A DNA stretch of 64,000 nucleotides from an uncultured Eubacteriales bacterium (GCA_948537335.1 CAOUJG010000003.1:32856-96855); one strand, 5' to 3'; counted from the first letter of the stretch, positions 27,511-37,082 are shown. Translations and numbers: made by a program. The notes: generated by a model from the letters alone, not told the origin.

Positions 27511-28713
27511 TTATTCAAAGACATCTTTTGGGCACAAATAATTCAGCTGCCCGATTCTTTCGCCATTTTTTATATAAATTCTCGGAATCCGCTTGCTTAT
27601 CAGGCACAAAATCTCATAATTAATCGTCTTAGCAAGGCTTGAAAGCTCCTCCACGCGAATTTCCGCGCCGTTGTCTTCGCCAAAAACCGTGACTACCGTG
27701 TTCTCCGTCACATCTTCGATGTCCGTAACGTCCAACATGGTCTGATCCATGCAGATGCGGCCTATGACGGGGGCCCTTTTGCCATTAACCAGCATGCTCG
27801 CCTTCCCAGACAAAATCCGCAAATATCCGTCGGCGTAACCTATCGGCACAGTGGCGATTTTCGTCTTTTTTTTCGTCACAAAAGTTCCGCCATAGCTCAC
27901 AGCAGTGCCCTTTGGCACAGTTTTAACCTGAGAGATAACCGTCTTCAAGCTCATTGCCGGGCGCAGATCCAGCTTATTTTGCACGTAATTTGAGGGAAAC
28001 AGGCCATACAAAATTATGCCAGCCCTCACCATGTCTAGGTTTGCCTGCGGATAATTCAAAATTCCGCCGCTATTGCTACAATGTCTAATTTTGATGTCAA
28101 TGCCACTCTCTTTTAGCGCCTTGCAGACGTCCTTAAACGCCGTGAATTGCCGATTCGTTGCGTCAATCGACTCTCCATCTTCGTCTGCAACCGCAAAATG
28201 TGTGAAAATCCCCTCTGTAACAAGGTTCTTAAATTTACAAACTCTTTGCAGATCTTTAATTGTGCCCGCATTTTTCGTCTTGCCGTTAAAAACAAACCCG
28301 ATGCGGCTCATTCCGGTGTCGATTTTTAAGTGTACCTTAACCTTAACGCCCGACTTTATCGCATTCTTAGAGAGCTCCTTTGCGTAATCTTCCGAGAAAA
28401 CAGCCTGTGAGATGTTCAACCGCGAAAGCTCGTACGCCATATTCGCCGGCGTGTAGCCCAAAATTAGTATCGGCTTTTTTATCCCGCCGTTTCGCAGCTG
28501 AAATGCTTCCTCTAAATTCGAAACAGCAAACCAATCCGCGCCCAGCCTTTCGTACTCCGTGGCCAACGCAACCGCTCCGTGCCCGTACGCATCGGCTTTT
28601 ATCACACACATTAGCATGGACTTTTTCGAGATACTGCTTCGTATCTGCAAGTAATTGTGCTTTATCATGTCCAAGTCTATCTGCGCCCACGTTCTCTTCA
28701 AAAAATGGTCCAT
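27511..28713 (-). CDS. alr: Alanine racemase
   Basis: 400 residues. A PLP enzyme interconverting L- and D-alanine for peptidoglycan. The PLP lysine is in VIKADAYGHGA (about 38-48). HLKIDTGMSRIGF, SNSGG and the C-terminal catalytic tyrosine in AVSYGGTF are present, as is GRICMDQTMLDVT. The length is slightly above the family's usual 370-390. AGGAGG lies 11 bases before ATG 28713. It has its own promoter, divergent from glyA. Confidence 0.95.
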   Translation of the reverse strand: MDHFLKRTWAQIDLDMIKHNYLQIRSSISKKSMLMCVIKADAYGHGAVALATEYERLGADWFAVSNLEEAFQLRNGGIKKPILILGYTPANMAYELSRLNISQAVFSEDYAKELSKNAIKSGVKVKVHLKIDTGMSRIGFVFNGKTKNAGTIKDLQRVCKFKNLVTEGIFTHFAVADEDGESIDATNRQFTAFKDVCKALKESGIDIKIRHCSNSGGILNYPQANLDMVRAGIILYGLFPSNYVQNKLDLRPAMSLKTVISQVKTVPKGTAVSYGGTFVTKKKTKIATVPIGYADGYLRILSGKASMLVNGKRAPVIGRICMDQTMLDVTDIEDVTENTVVTVFGEDNGAEIRVEELSSLAKTINYEILCLISKRIPRIYIKNGERIGQLNYLCPKDVFE

Positions 28714-28745
28714 AAAACAGCATTCCTCCTAATTTTACTACATTT

Positions 28746-28773
28746 ATTATAATCTAAAATTCAGTATATTCAA
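28746..28773 (-). promoter_or_regulatory. Promoter of alr
   Basis: Minus-strand TTGAAT (28773-28768), a 16-base spacer, then TATAAT (28751-28746), about 33 bases before the start codon. Confidence 0.7.
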
Positions 28774-28834
28774 AATTTTTGTTTTTGCCACGTCCACAAA
28801 AAGCGCCCCCTTGCTATTTTAGAAATTTATTTTG

Positions 28835-28863
28835 TTGATATCGAAAATTAAATGTTTTATAAT
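28835..28863 (+). promoter_or_regulatory. Promoter of glyA-rarA
   Basis: TTGATA (28835-28840), a 17-base spacer, TATAAT (28858-28863). It leaves a leader of about 35 bases before ATG 28906. Confidence 0.75.
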
Positions 28864-28905
28864 ACTCTTAATCTCGCCTATTTTTTGAATTGGAGCTGTT
28901 AATTT

Positions 28906-30156
28906 ATGAATTATGTCGAAAATAATCTGGAATTTTTGAGCAACTACGACCCGCAAATTGGCGCCGCTACTCGCGATGAACTATCTCGTCAACAGCAAAA
29001 TCTAGAGCTCATCGCATCGGAGAACATTGTCTCTCCCGCCGTTATGGCCGCGATGGGAAGCATTCTTACCAACAAGTACGCCGAAGGCTACCCCAGCAAG
29101 AGGTACTACGGCGGCTGCGAATACGTCGACGTTGTTGAGGATATTGCCCGCGACCGTGCCAAAAAGCTTTTTGGTGCCGAGCACGCCAACGTTCAGCCGC
29201 ATTCTGGCGCGCAGGCTAACACCGCGGTCTATTACTCTATTTTGAGCCCGGGTGACACCGTTATGGGCATGACGCTTTCCGAAGGTGGCCACCTGACACA
29301 CGGTTCGCCGGCGAATATCTCGGGCAAATATTTTAATTTCGTTGAATACGGCGTGGATCCAGTTACTCACCACATCGACTACGACAAGGTTGCCGAAAAG
29401 GCTGCGCAGGTTAAGCCAAAATTGATTGTATGTGGCGCCAGTGCTTACCCTCGAACGATCGACTTTGAAAAATTTCGACAAATTGCAGACTCCGTAAACG
29501 CCTACTTGATGGTCGACATGGCGCATATTGCCGGGCTTGTCGCTACTGGGCTACACCCTAATCCTGTTCCCTTTGCCGATTTTGTCACCACCACAACGCA
29601 CAAAACCTTGCGCGGGCCCCGCGGTGGCATGATTCTTTGCAAAGAGAAGTACGCAGCGGCCATTGACAAGGCCATCTTCCCGGGCACTCAGGGCGGCCCT
29701 TTGATGCACATAATCGCGGCCAAAGCCGTCTGTTTTGGCGAGGCTCTAAAGCCCGAATTTAAGGATTATAACAAAAAAGTCGTCGAAAACTGTAGTGCTC
29801 TCGCGCATGAGCTGATAAATAACGGCCTGAAGCTGGTCTCGGGCGGGACGGATAATCACTTGCTACTTGTAGACTTGCACGACACCGGCGTAACGGGCAA
29901 AGAGCTCGAAAAAAGGCTTGACGAGGTGCGCATTACCGTCAATAAAAACACCATTCCGAACGAGAAATTAAGCCCGTTCATCACAAGCGGAATCCGCGTC
30001 GGCACGGCTGCCGTCACAACCCGTGGCCTTGGTCTTGCCGAAATGGCGCAGATTGCTAAGTTCATCGCCTTGGCTGTTAATGACTTTGAGAATAATCGCG
30101 ATTTTATCAAAAATTCGGTAGCAGAAATCTGCAAAAAATACCCCATATACAGCTAA
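28906..30156 (+). CDS. glyA: Serine hydroxymethyltransferase
   Basis: 416 residues. Interconverts serine and glycine with tetrahydrofolate; main source of one-carbon units. ELIASENIVS at the N-terminus, the YAEGYPSKRYYGGCEYVD motif, MVDMAHIAGLVA and the PLP lysine in TTTTHKTLRGPRGG are all present. Length is standard. TTGGAG lies about 10 bases before the start. rarA follows after 54 bases and is probably cotranscribed. Confidence 0.97.
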   Translation: MNYVENNLEFLSNYDPQIGAATRDELSRQQQNLELIASENIVSPAVMAAMGSILTNKYAEGYPSKRYYGGCEYVDVVEDIARDRAKKLFGAEHANVQPHSGAQANTAVYYSILSPGDTVMGMTLSEGGHLTHGSPANISGKYFNFVEYGVDPVTHHIDYDKVAEKAAQVKPKLIVCGASAYPRTIDFEKFRQIADSVNAYLMVDMAHIAGLVATGLHPNPVPFADFVTTTTHKTLRGPRGGMILCKEKYAAAIDKAIFPGTQGGPLMHIIAAKAVCFGEALKPEFKDYNKKVVENCSALAHELINNGLKLVSGGTDNHLLLVDLHDTGVTGKELEKRLDEVRITVNKNTIPNEKLSPFITSGIRVGTAAVTTRGLGLAEMAQIAKFIALAVNDFENNRDFIKNSVAEICKKYPIYS

Positions 30157-30210
30157 AATTCAGCCCTTATCGGATTTGTCACTTTATAAAAAATTAGGAA
30201 GGAACTTTGT

Positions 30211-31479
30211 ATGTCGGCTCCTCTTTCGGACATTTTGCGTCCCGCGTCCATCGACGATATGGTAGGTCAGGCTCACCTTATCGGCAAAGGCAATCTGCTG
30301 CGCAATATCATCGACTCTGGTACTCTGCCAAACATGATTTTTTACGGCCCCTCCGGCGTTGGCAAGACGACTCTTGCCAAAATTTTGGCCAGTAGCTCAA
30401 ACAAAAAGCTGTTTAAACTGAACGCCACAACGGCCTCGACCGCGGACATTAAAGATATCATCGCACAGGTTGATACCTTTACCGCGCCAAACGGCATTCT
30501 GCTGTACTTGGACGAGATTCAATACTTTAACAAAAAGCAACAGCAAACCATTTTGGAGTTCATCGAAAACGGCAAAATAACGCTGATTGCCTCGACGACC
30601 GAGAACCCCTCTTTTTACATATACAACGCCATTTTAAGCCGCTCCACCATCTTTGAGTTCAAGCTTGTCGGCGTCGAAGAAATAAAAAAGGCGCTCGTCC
30701 GCGCAGTTGGCTTTATTGAGAAGGTTGAGGGAGTTACGGTCTCCATTGCGGATGAAGTCTTAACTTATATTGCAACGCTCGCGGCCGGCGACGTGCGGCG
30801 GGCAATAAACTTTTTGGAGTTGTGCAATTTATCTTCACATGCAGAAAACAATATTAAAACAGTTTCTATGGAAGCCGCATCCCAGCTTAATTTTTCATGG
30901 AATATCCGGTATGATTCCGACGGCGACGAGCATTATGATACTTTGTCTGCTTTTCAAAAATCCATGCGTGGCTCCGACCCCGACGCTGCCGTATATTATC
31001 TTGCGCGGCTCCTGTCCAGCGGCGATTTAATCTCTGCCTGCCGACGTCTAATGGTCTGCGCTTGCGAAGATGTCGGCCTTGCCTACCCGCAGATTATGCC
31101 CATTGTAAAGTCCTGCGTCGATATCGCCATGCAAGTTGGCCTGCCCGAAGCCAGAATTCCCCTTGCAGACGCGGTCATTTTGGTTTGTTTGGCGCCAAAG
31201 TCGAACGCAGCGTACAATGCCATAAACGAAGCTACCGCCGATATCGCATCGGGTAAGGTTTTTCCATTTCCTCGGCACCTGCAAAACAAGCACTGTGACG
31301 GTGCAGACGTTAAAAACAAGGGGCAATTCTACCATTACCCGCACGAGTTCGAGAATCATTGGGTGGCGCAGCAATATCTGCCCGACGAGTTGAAGGACAA
31401 ACGCTACTATATTCCGGCTGAAAACAAAACCGAGCAAGCTTTTTCGGCCTACTGGCGCAACATTAAAAATCTCGATTAG
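30211..31479 (+). CDS. rarA: Replication-associated recombination protein A (RarA/MgsA)
   Basis: 422 residues. An AAA+ ATPase related to clamp loaders that acts at stalled forks. The N-terminus LSDILRPASIDDMVGQAHLIG, Walker A YGPSGVGKTTLA, Walker B LYLDEIQYFNKKQQ, sensor ASTTENPSF and the C-terminal PEARIPLADAVILVCLAPKSNAAY segment match the family. AGGAAGG precedes ATG. It converges with agcS, with only 12 bases between stop codons and no obvious terminator. Confidence 0.94.
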   Translation: MSAPLSDILRPASIDDMVGQAHLIGKGNLLRNIIDSGTLPNMIFYGPSGVGKTTLAKILASSSNKKLFKLNATTASTADIKDIIAQVDTFTAPNGILLYLDEIQYFNKKQQQTILEFIENGKITLIASTTENPSFYIYNAILSRSTIFEFKLVGVEEIKKALVRAVGFIEKVEGVTVSIADEVLTYIATLAAGDVRRAINFLELCNLSSHAENNIKTVSMEAASQLNFSWNIRYDSDGDEHYDTLSAFQKSMRGSDPDAAVYYLARLLSSGDLISACRRLMVCACEDVGLAYPQIMPIVKSCVDIAMQVGLPEARIPLADAVILVCLAPKSNAAYNAINEATADIASGKVFPFPRHLQNKHCDGADVKNKGQFYHYPHEFENHWVAQQYLPDELKDKRYYIPAENKTEQAFSAYWRNIKNLD

Positions 31480-31491
31480 CTTCTCAAGCCG

Positions 31492-32889
31492 TTATTCCCA
31501 GACATCAGTATTTTCAATGCCTACATTTTTGGCTACAAATACTGGTGTTTGGCCTTTCCTTTTTTGCGCCAAGTAGTCTTTTAACGCTTTTATCGCGATG
31601 TTCCCGATAAGCAGTATCACCACTATGTTTACCACCGCCATTAAGCCCATCAGCAAGTCCGAAATGTTCCATACGGTCTTTGCGTCGGCCTGCGCGCCCA
31701 AAAACACCGTTATAACGCACGTTACTCTAAAGATGTTCAGCAAAATCTTGCTGTTTTTTATGAATAGCACGTTGGTTTCCGCATAGCTGTAGTTTCCGAT
31801 TATCGATGTAAATGCGAATGCAAATATCGAAAACGCTATAAGATGCACACCGAATGGGCCTACTTGATTTCTTACGGCTTCTTGCACAAGCGGAATATCC
31901 TCAAGTCCGCAGCAAAAATCGATTCCCGAAAGCAACACAATAAACGAAGTCGCCGAACAGATGAGCAATGTATCTATAAAAACAGATAAAATCTGCGCCA
32001 GCCCTTGGTTTACCGGATGCAAAACATCTGCAGTGGCTGCCGCATTCGGAGAACTGCCCATGCCCGCCTCGTTAGAAAACAGCCCCCTTTTTGTGCCCAT
32101 CATAAGCGAGCTCTTGTAAAACATCGCCCCGAATATCGCTTTAAAATTGAAAGCTTCTTTAAAAATCGTAGAAAAAACTTCTGGAATTTTGTTAAAATTT
32201 TTGACGCCTATATACACGCTCAAAGAGATATAAGCAAGCGACATCACCGGCACGATGTAGGCAGAGATAAACCCAACCCGGTGCGTGCCGCCCCAAATGG
32301 CCAAAGCTGTAACCGCAGCCAAGATAAATCCAACAATCATCGGGTAAATGCCGCTCTTGTAGTCCTGGATGTAAGGCGTCAAGGCCGAAGACAGCTGAAA
32401 CGATTGCAAAGCGTTAAATCCGTAGGCGTATCCCGCAATCAAAAGGCACGAAAACAGCACCCCGAGCCACTTTTTGTTAAAAACTTTTTGCATATAATAG
32501 GCCGGGCCGCCTCTAAAACCGCCTTTTTCGTCTTTAACCTTGTAAATTTGCGCCAACGTGCTCTCAATAAACGCCGAAGCACTGCCCAAAATCGCCATAA
32601 TCCACATCCAAAAAACCGAACCAGGGCCGCCAATTATAATAGCAGAGGCGATGCCCGCAATGTGACCCACTCCAATCTTAGACGCAGTCGAAATCATCAG
32701 CGACTTAAACGATGAAACTTTACCCTTGTCGGCCTTTTCAGTCAAAGCTTTAAACGCGTCTTTCAGCAGCCGAAACTGCACAAATCTCGTCCTAAAAGTG
32801 AAGTAAACCCCAGCAAAAATCAAAAGCGGGATCAAAATATACGCATACAAAAAGTTTCCAAATAAATCCAAAAAATTATTAATCCACAT
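31492..32889 (-). CDS. agcS: Sodium:alanine/glycine symporter (AGCS family)
   Basis: 465 residues with about 10-11 hydrophobic segments. Takes up alanine or glycine with Na+ or H+. Family segments seen are TRFVQFRLLKDAF, STASKIGVGHIAGIASAIIIGGPGSVFWMW, GGFRGGPAYYMQKV and GTKRGLFSNEAGMGSSPNAAATA. AAGGGG lies 7 bases before ATG 32889. It lies 60 bases after murF in the same direction, so it may be read from the murE promoter. Alanine supply fits the nearby Mur genes, but that link is inferred. Confidence 0.92.
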   Translation of the reverse strand: MWINNFLDLFGNFLYAYILIPLLIFAGVYFTFRTRFVQFRLLKDAFKALTEKADKGKVSSFKSLMISTASKIGVGHIAGIASAIIIGGPGSVFWMWIMAILGSASAFIESTLAQIYKVKDEKGGFRGGPAYYMQKVFNKKWLGVLFSCLLIAGYAYGFNALQSFQLSSALTPYIQDYKSGIYPMIVGFILAAVTALAIWGGTHRVGFISAYIVPVMSLAYISLSVYIGVKNFNKIPEVFSTIFKEAFNFKAIFGAMFYKSSLMMGTKRGLFSNEAGMGSSPNAAATADVLHPVNQGLAQILSVFIDTLLICSATSFIVLLSGIDFCCGLEDIPLVQEAVRNQVGPFGVHLIAFSIFAFAFTSIIGNYSYAETNVLFIKNSKILLNIFRVTCVITVFLGAQADAKTVWNISDLLMGLMAVVNIVVILLIGNIAIKALKDYLAQKRKGQTPVFVAKNVGIENTDVWE

Positions 32890-32949
32890 CGTAAAACCCC
32901 TTAACCATCGCTTTTTTAATCCTAATCATAGTCCCACCGGCCGCGCCTG

Positions 32950-34344
32950 CTATTTTTCATATAGAGAAATTACTGATTTGGCGATTTCCTCCATGTGCAT
33001 TCCGCGCGAGCCCTTTACCAAAATGCAATCTTCAGGCTGAATCAAGCTTTTTAAGCATGCAAACGCTTCATCGTTCGATAAAAACGAGTAAGTAGCTACA
33101 TTTCTTTTTGCAGAAGCGGCACCCTTCGCAATAAATTTTGCTAAACTTCCCACCGCTATTAGCACATCGACATCTACACTCGCCGCAAAGGCTCCCACGT
33201 CGAAGTGAAGCTCCTCTGCCATGTCACCAAGCTCCAACATATCTGCCAAAATCGCAATTTTTCGCTTACCCAAACCAATTTGCGCAAGAACCGTAAGCGC
33301 ACTTTTCATTGAGTCAGGATTCGCATTATAGCTGTCGTCAATCAAGGTAACGCCCCGCAAGTGATACACGTTTTGCCGCATATCAAGATTTTTAAACTGC
33401 AAAAGCCCCGACTGTATCTGCGCCTCACTCATACCCATAAAACACCCAATCGCAATAGCAACCAGCGCATTATAAACGTTGTGCTCCCCAATCGACGGCA
33501 CTTCGAAGCGTTGACTCTTCCCATTATGCACGGCCTCAAAAGTCGTCTTCCCATCCTCAAAGGCAATATCCCTCGCGGTAAAATCGCAATTATTTTTTAA
33601 GCCAAACGTAACCACCCGAAAATCACCACTCTTTGGCACATTGCGAAGGATTTCATCGTCTCCATTAACAAACAAACAGCCATCTTTGCCCAAATTGCCG
33701 GCGATTTTGAACTTCTCGTTGAATATATTTTCTTTACTATGCAGATTTTCAATATGCGTGACGCCAATGTTAGTTATGACGGCGCAAGTTGGCTTTGCAA
33801 TTGCCAAAAGCCTCTCCATTTCGCCAAATTCGCTAATCCCCATCTCTACAACCGCAACGTCATGCGATTGCTCTAGCCCAAACATAGTCAAAGGTAGGCC
33901 GATTTGACCATTCAAATTGCCGGTCGTCTTGTGCACGTTAAACCTGGCCGCCAGAACGCTTGCGATCATCTCTTTGGTCGAGGTCTTGCCCACGCTCCCC
34001 GTTATGCCAACAACCGGGATATCAAACTTTTGCCGATAGTACGCCGCAAGCTGTTGCAGCGCCACTTTTGTGTCCGCAACCTTTATATGTACCTTGTTTT
34101 TGCATCTCACCGCCATCGAGCCGGCATTGTGCTCCGAAGTCAGCGTAGCAACCGCTCCTGCCGCAAAGGCCTCTTCTATAAAGGCGTGTCCATCGAATTT
34201 CTCACCCTTTATTGGCACAAATAGCGCACCATTTCTTATCTCTTTGCTATTTGTACTAACCGAATTCACCGCCATTTCGGCAAAGCCACAAATCAGCTCT
34301 CCGTCAACCGCCGTCAAAACCTCGCTTATGCTTAATTTCTCCAT
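32950..34344 (-). CDS. murF: UDP-MurNAc-tripeptide-D-Ala-D-Ala ligase
   Basis: 464 residues. Adds D-Ala-D-Ala to the UDP-MurNAc-tripeptide in the cytoplasm. The ATP-binding loop GITGSVGKTSTKE, EMGISEFGEM, NIGVTHIENLHS and the IDDSYNANPDSM motif are typical. ATG 34344 gives the standard MEKLSISEV beginning. GTG 34362, which overlaps the murE end by 14 bases and has AAGGAG 4 bases upstream, is an alternative adding six residues. It is cotranscribed with murE. Confidence 0.95.
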   Translation of the reverse strand: MEKLSISEVLTAVDGELICGFAEMAVNSVSTNSKEIRNGALFVPIKGEKFDGHAFIEEAFAAGAVATLTSEHNAGSMAVRCKNKVHIKVADTKVALQQLAAYYRQKFDIPVVGITGSVGKTSTKEMIASVLAARFNVHKTTGNLNGQIGLPLTMFGLEQSHDVAVVEMGISEFGEMERLLAIAKPTCAVITNIGVTHIENLHSKENIFNEKFKIAGNLGKDGCLFVNGDDEILRNVPKSGDFRVVTFGLKNNCDFTARDIAFEDGKTTFEAVHNGKSQRFEVPSIGEHNVYNALVAIAIGCFMGMSEAQIQSGLLQFKNLDMRQNVYHLRGVTLIDDSYNANPDSMKSALTVLAQIGLGKRKIAILADMLELGDMAEELHFDVGAFAASVDVDVLIAVGSLAKFIAKGAASAKRNVATYSFLSNDEAFACLKSLIQPEDCILVKGSRGMHMEEIAKSVISLYEK

Positions 34345-34348
34345 TTCT

Positions 34349-35818
34349 CTATCGAACCTCACTTCGCTCCTTCAAAATATCTGCAACGACTTCGCGCTCG
34401 TCAAAATGGATTTTTTGGCCGTTTATTTCCTGATAATCCTCATGGCCCTTGCCCGCAAGCACAATTATATCGTTGTCCTTGGCTATATAAAGGCAATATT
34501 TAATGGCCTCTCTCCTGTCAGGGATCACAATAAACTTGCCGCGGGTCTTTTTGAGGCCGACCTCAATGTCCGAAATTATGTCCATAACGTCCTCATTGCG
34601 TGAATTGTCGGCCGTCACAACAGATAAATCCGAAAGCTTTCCCGAAACCTCGCCCATCTCGTAACGTCTAACCTTGGGGCGATCCCCTCCCGCGCCAAAC
34701 AAGGTTATCAAACGGTTTGGGCGGTACTCCCGAAGCGTCGTCAAGATGTTCTCCATGCTAAGGGCGTTGTGCGCGTAGTCGATCAGCAGGGTAAAGTTGC
34801 CCGGAACCGGCACAGACTCTATCCTACCCTTTACCTTAACCTCGTTCAGGCCACTTGTTATCGCATCTTTCGGGACATCAAAATGTCGGCAGACCGAAAT
34901 AGCGGCCAGCGCGTTATATATGCTAAATTTGCCAGGAATATCCACGTCCACACTAAGATTTTCCTTGCCCGCCGTCTCGAAATGAATCCCCACATAGCCA
35001 TTTTGCGATATCAGCTTCTCGTTAAAAGCGACAATATCGGCATCGCGAGAAAAGCCATAAGTCTCCACCCTGCAAGTGTGGCCGTTCAAGACCTCTCGGT
35101 AATTCTTGTCATCAATGTTCACAAGGCCCAACCCGCACTTCTGAAACAGCAAGCTCTTGCAGGCCAGGTACTCCCCCATGCTCTCGTGCTCGTTTCCGCC
35201 AATGTGGTCCATCGAAAAGTTCGTAAACACGCCATAGTCAAACACAAAACCATCCATACGATGCCACTTTAGGCCCAGCGAAGAGGCCTCCATAACAGCG
35301 CATTTGCAACCGCTGTCCACCATCTTGCGCAAAAAACGCTGAATCTCATAGGACTCCGGCGTCGTATTAACCGTTTTAGTCACATTTTCATCAATGATAA
35401 CCCCCAGAGTTCCGATTACTCCGGTCTTTATACCAGCCTTCTGCAAAACAGTGCGAATCATGCAAGAAACCGTCGTTTTTCCCTTTGTGCCGGTTATTGC
35501 GACTGTTTTTAGCTGTGACGCGGGATTCTCAAAAAACTCTGCCGACATAAAAGCCAGCGCCTCGCGAGTGTCCCGAACTTTAATAACCGTAATTTCGCTG
35601 TCAATCGAGACATCATCAGAGATAACAATCGCCATCGCACCGTTAGCAATCGCAGAATCAATAAAACCGTGCCCGTCCTCGTTGCAGCCTTTCAAGCAGA
35701 CAAACACCGAATTTTTGATACATTTTCTAGAATCATAAAAAATATCACTTATTTCCAAGTCCAAATCGCCGCAAACCAGCGAAAAATCTATTTTTTCGAT
35801 CAAACGCCTAAGCTTCAT
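34349..35818 (-). CDS. murE: UDP-MurNAc-L-Ala-D-Glu ligase (probable meso-DAP adding)
   Basis: 489 residues. Adds the third stem amino acid of peptidoglycan. The ATP loop is AITGTKGKTT, followed by NTTPES, ASSLGLKWHR and DYAHN. The amino-acid-recognition segment reads ADNSRNED. DN.R agrees with meso-DAP enzymes (DNPR) rather than lysine enzymes (D-D/N-P-N/A), though Pro is replaced by Ser. A C-terminal GKGHEDYQE is present. First gene of the murE-murF-agcS group. Confidence 0.94.
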   Translation of the reverse strand: MKLRRLIEKIDFSLVCGDLDLEISDIFYDSRKCIKNSVFVCLKGCNEDGHGFIDSAIANGAMAIVISDDVSIDSEITVIKVRDTREALAFMSAEFFENPASQLKTVAITGTKGKTTVSCMIRTVLQKAGIKTGVIGTLGVIIDENVTKTVNTTPESYEIQRFLRKMVDSGCKCAVMEASSLGLKWHRMDGFVFDYGVFTNFSMDHIGGNEHESMGEYLACKSLLFQKCGLGLVNIDDKNYREVLNGHTCRVETYGFSRDADIVAFNEKLISQNGYVGIHFETAGKENLSVDVDIPGKFSIYNALAAISVCRHFDVPKDAITSGLNEVKVKGRIESVPVPGNFTLLIDYAHNALSMENILTTLREYRPNRLITLFGAGGDRPKVRRYEMGEVSGKLSDLSVVTADNSRNEDVMDIISDIEVGLKKTRGKFIVIPDRREAIKYCLYIAKDNDIIVLAGKGHEDYQEINGQKIHFDEREVVADILKERSEVR

Positions 35819-35910
35819 CTTGCGCCACCCTTAACCTCAAATTACGTAAACTCAAAAACATACTATGTTCTCACAATATAATATTGCCACAAAAACCCGA
35901 AATTGTAAAC

Positions 35911-35950
35911 AAAAAATAAAAACCGCCCAAATCTTAGTCCGGACGGCTTT
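35911..35950 (-). terminator. Terminator of the CAT-anticodon tRNA
   Basis: CCGCCC (35923-35928) pairs with GGACGG (35941-35946) with one mismatch and a 12-base loop. On the minus strand the stem is followed by TTTTTATTTTTT. It lies about 55 bases after the tRNA and upstream of murE, separating the two units. Confidence 0.75.
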
Positions 35951-36005
35951 TAAGAGCATTTAATAAATCAAAAAATCGCAAACGCAGCAAAGCGCATAAT
36001 AGCGC

Positions 36006-36082
36006 TGGTGGGCCATCAGGGACTTGAACCCCGGACCAACCGGTTATGAGCCGGTTGCTCTAACCAACTGAGCTAATGGCCC
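36006..36082 (-). tRNA. tRNA with CAT anticodon, probable tRNA-Ile2 (lysidine-modified)
   Basis: 77 bases with encoded CCA. Acceptor GGGCCAT pairs with ATGGCCC. The anticodon stem ACCGG/CCGGT encloses CTCATAA, so the anticodon is CAT. It carries C4-G69, C5-G68 and discriminator A73, the features TilS uses to pick tRNA-Ile2 over elongator Met. That makes Ile2 likely, but elongator Met is not excluded. tilS is in the same window. Confidence 0.93.
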
Positions 36083-36196
36083 CCACTTACAACACAAACC
36101 TCACCGCTACAAATACAAAACAACAAATATGATTATACCAGCTCTGCTTTACTTTGTCAAGCCCGGCCAAAAAATATTTTTTCGATTTTGGCGCAT

Positions 36197-36230
36197 TTGC
36201 ATGTCAAATTTTTATAAAATATGATATAAT
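36197..36230 (+). promoter_or_regulatory. Promoter of rlmB
   Basis: TTGCAT (36197-36202), 17 bases, TATGAT (36220-36225), immediately overlapping a TATAAT (36225-36230) preceded by TGA as an extended -10. Either -10 gives a leader of about 35-40 bases. Confidence 0.65.
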
Positions 36231-36270
36231 TAAAAAGATTTTAATGTTTAATAAATTAAGAGGGATTTTT

Positions 36271-37041
36271 TTGAAAAACACTGTGCCCAAAAAGGCTCCC
36301 GGCGAAATTATCATCGGCAAAAACTCGGTTAAAGAGGCCTTCGCCGCCGGCCGTAGTATAGATTCTATTTTGATTTCTAGCAGCATGCGCAAGTCTTCCG
36401 TCACCGGCATTTTGCAAAAGGCCAAAGAGCTTAAAATTCCGGTAAAAGAAGTCGACCCCAAAAAGCTGGACTCTCTGTGCAATAACGCCAACCATCAAGG
36501 AATCATCGCAACGGTTGCTGCACATCGGTACTTCAGTGTTGATGATATCTTAAACGTCGCCGCGCAAAAGGGTGAGCCTCCCTTTGTAATCGTGGCGGAC
36601 GAAATCGCGGACCCGCACAACCTTGGGGCCATCATCCGCACAGCAGAATGCGCCGGTGCTCACGGAGTTATCATTCCAGCTCGGCGGGCAGCCAGCTTGA
36701 GTTTTGCCGTTGCTAAGGCTTCGGCCGGCGCGCTCGAGCATGTAAAAGTTGCCAGAGTTACAAATATTTCCTCTGTTTTGGAACTGTTAAAAGACCGCGG
36801 ACTGTGGATATATGGCGCGGATATGGATGGTCAGCCTTACTGCAAGGCCGATTTAACCGGAGCAGTTGCATTGATCATTGGGAGCGAGGGCTTTGGGCTG
36901 GGGCGGCTTGTTAAAGAAAAGTGCGACTTTATACTATCACTGCCGCAGTTTGGCAAAATAAACTCGCTAAACGCCTCTGTAGCGGCCGGAGTCCTTATGT
37001 GCGAAGTCGCGCGGCAGCGGTTGGGCTTGGCTTTAAGGTGA
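36271..37041 (+). CDS. rlmB: RNA 2'-O-ribose methyltransferase, TrmH/RlmB (SpoU) family
   Basis: 256 residues. Probably methylates 23S rRNA at the conserved Gm site near the peptidyl-transferase centre. The N-terminal substrate-binding domain (IIGKNSVKEAF...ANHQGIIA) is followed by the SPOUT knot with DPHNLGAIIRTAE (motif 1), IIGSEGFGLG (motif 2) and LNASVAAGVLMCE (motif 3). Start is TTG 36271 with AGAGGG 6 bases upstream. Longer readings run through the promoter. Confidence 0.9.
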   Translation: MKNTVPKKAPGEIIIGKNSVKEAFAAGRSIDSILISSSMRKSSVTGILQKAKELKIPVKEVDPKKLDSLCNNANHQGIIATVAAHRYFSVDDILNVAAQKGEPPFVIVADEIADPHNLGAIIRTAECAGAHGVIIPARRAASLSFAVAKASAGALEHVKVARVTNISSVLELLKDRGLWIYGADMDGQPYCKADLTGAVALIIGSEGFGLGRLVKEKCDFILSLPQFGKINSLNASVAAGVLMCEVARQRLGLALR

Positions 37042-37082
37042 GAAGTAACGTATATTCGGGGATTAAGGGGTGAATTTTTAGT

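Noticed and set aside
31480..31491. Terminator between the convergent rarA and agcS
   Set aside because: Only 12 bases lie between the stop codons and no GC stem with a T run is visible.
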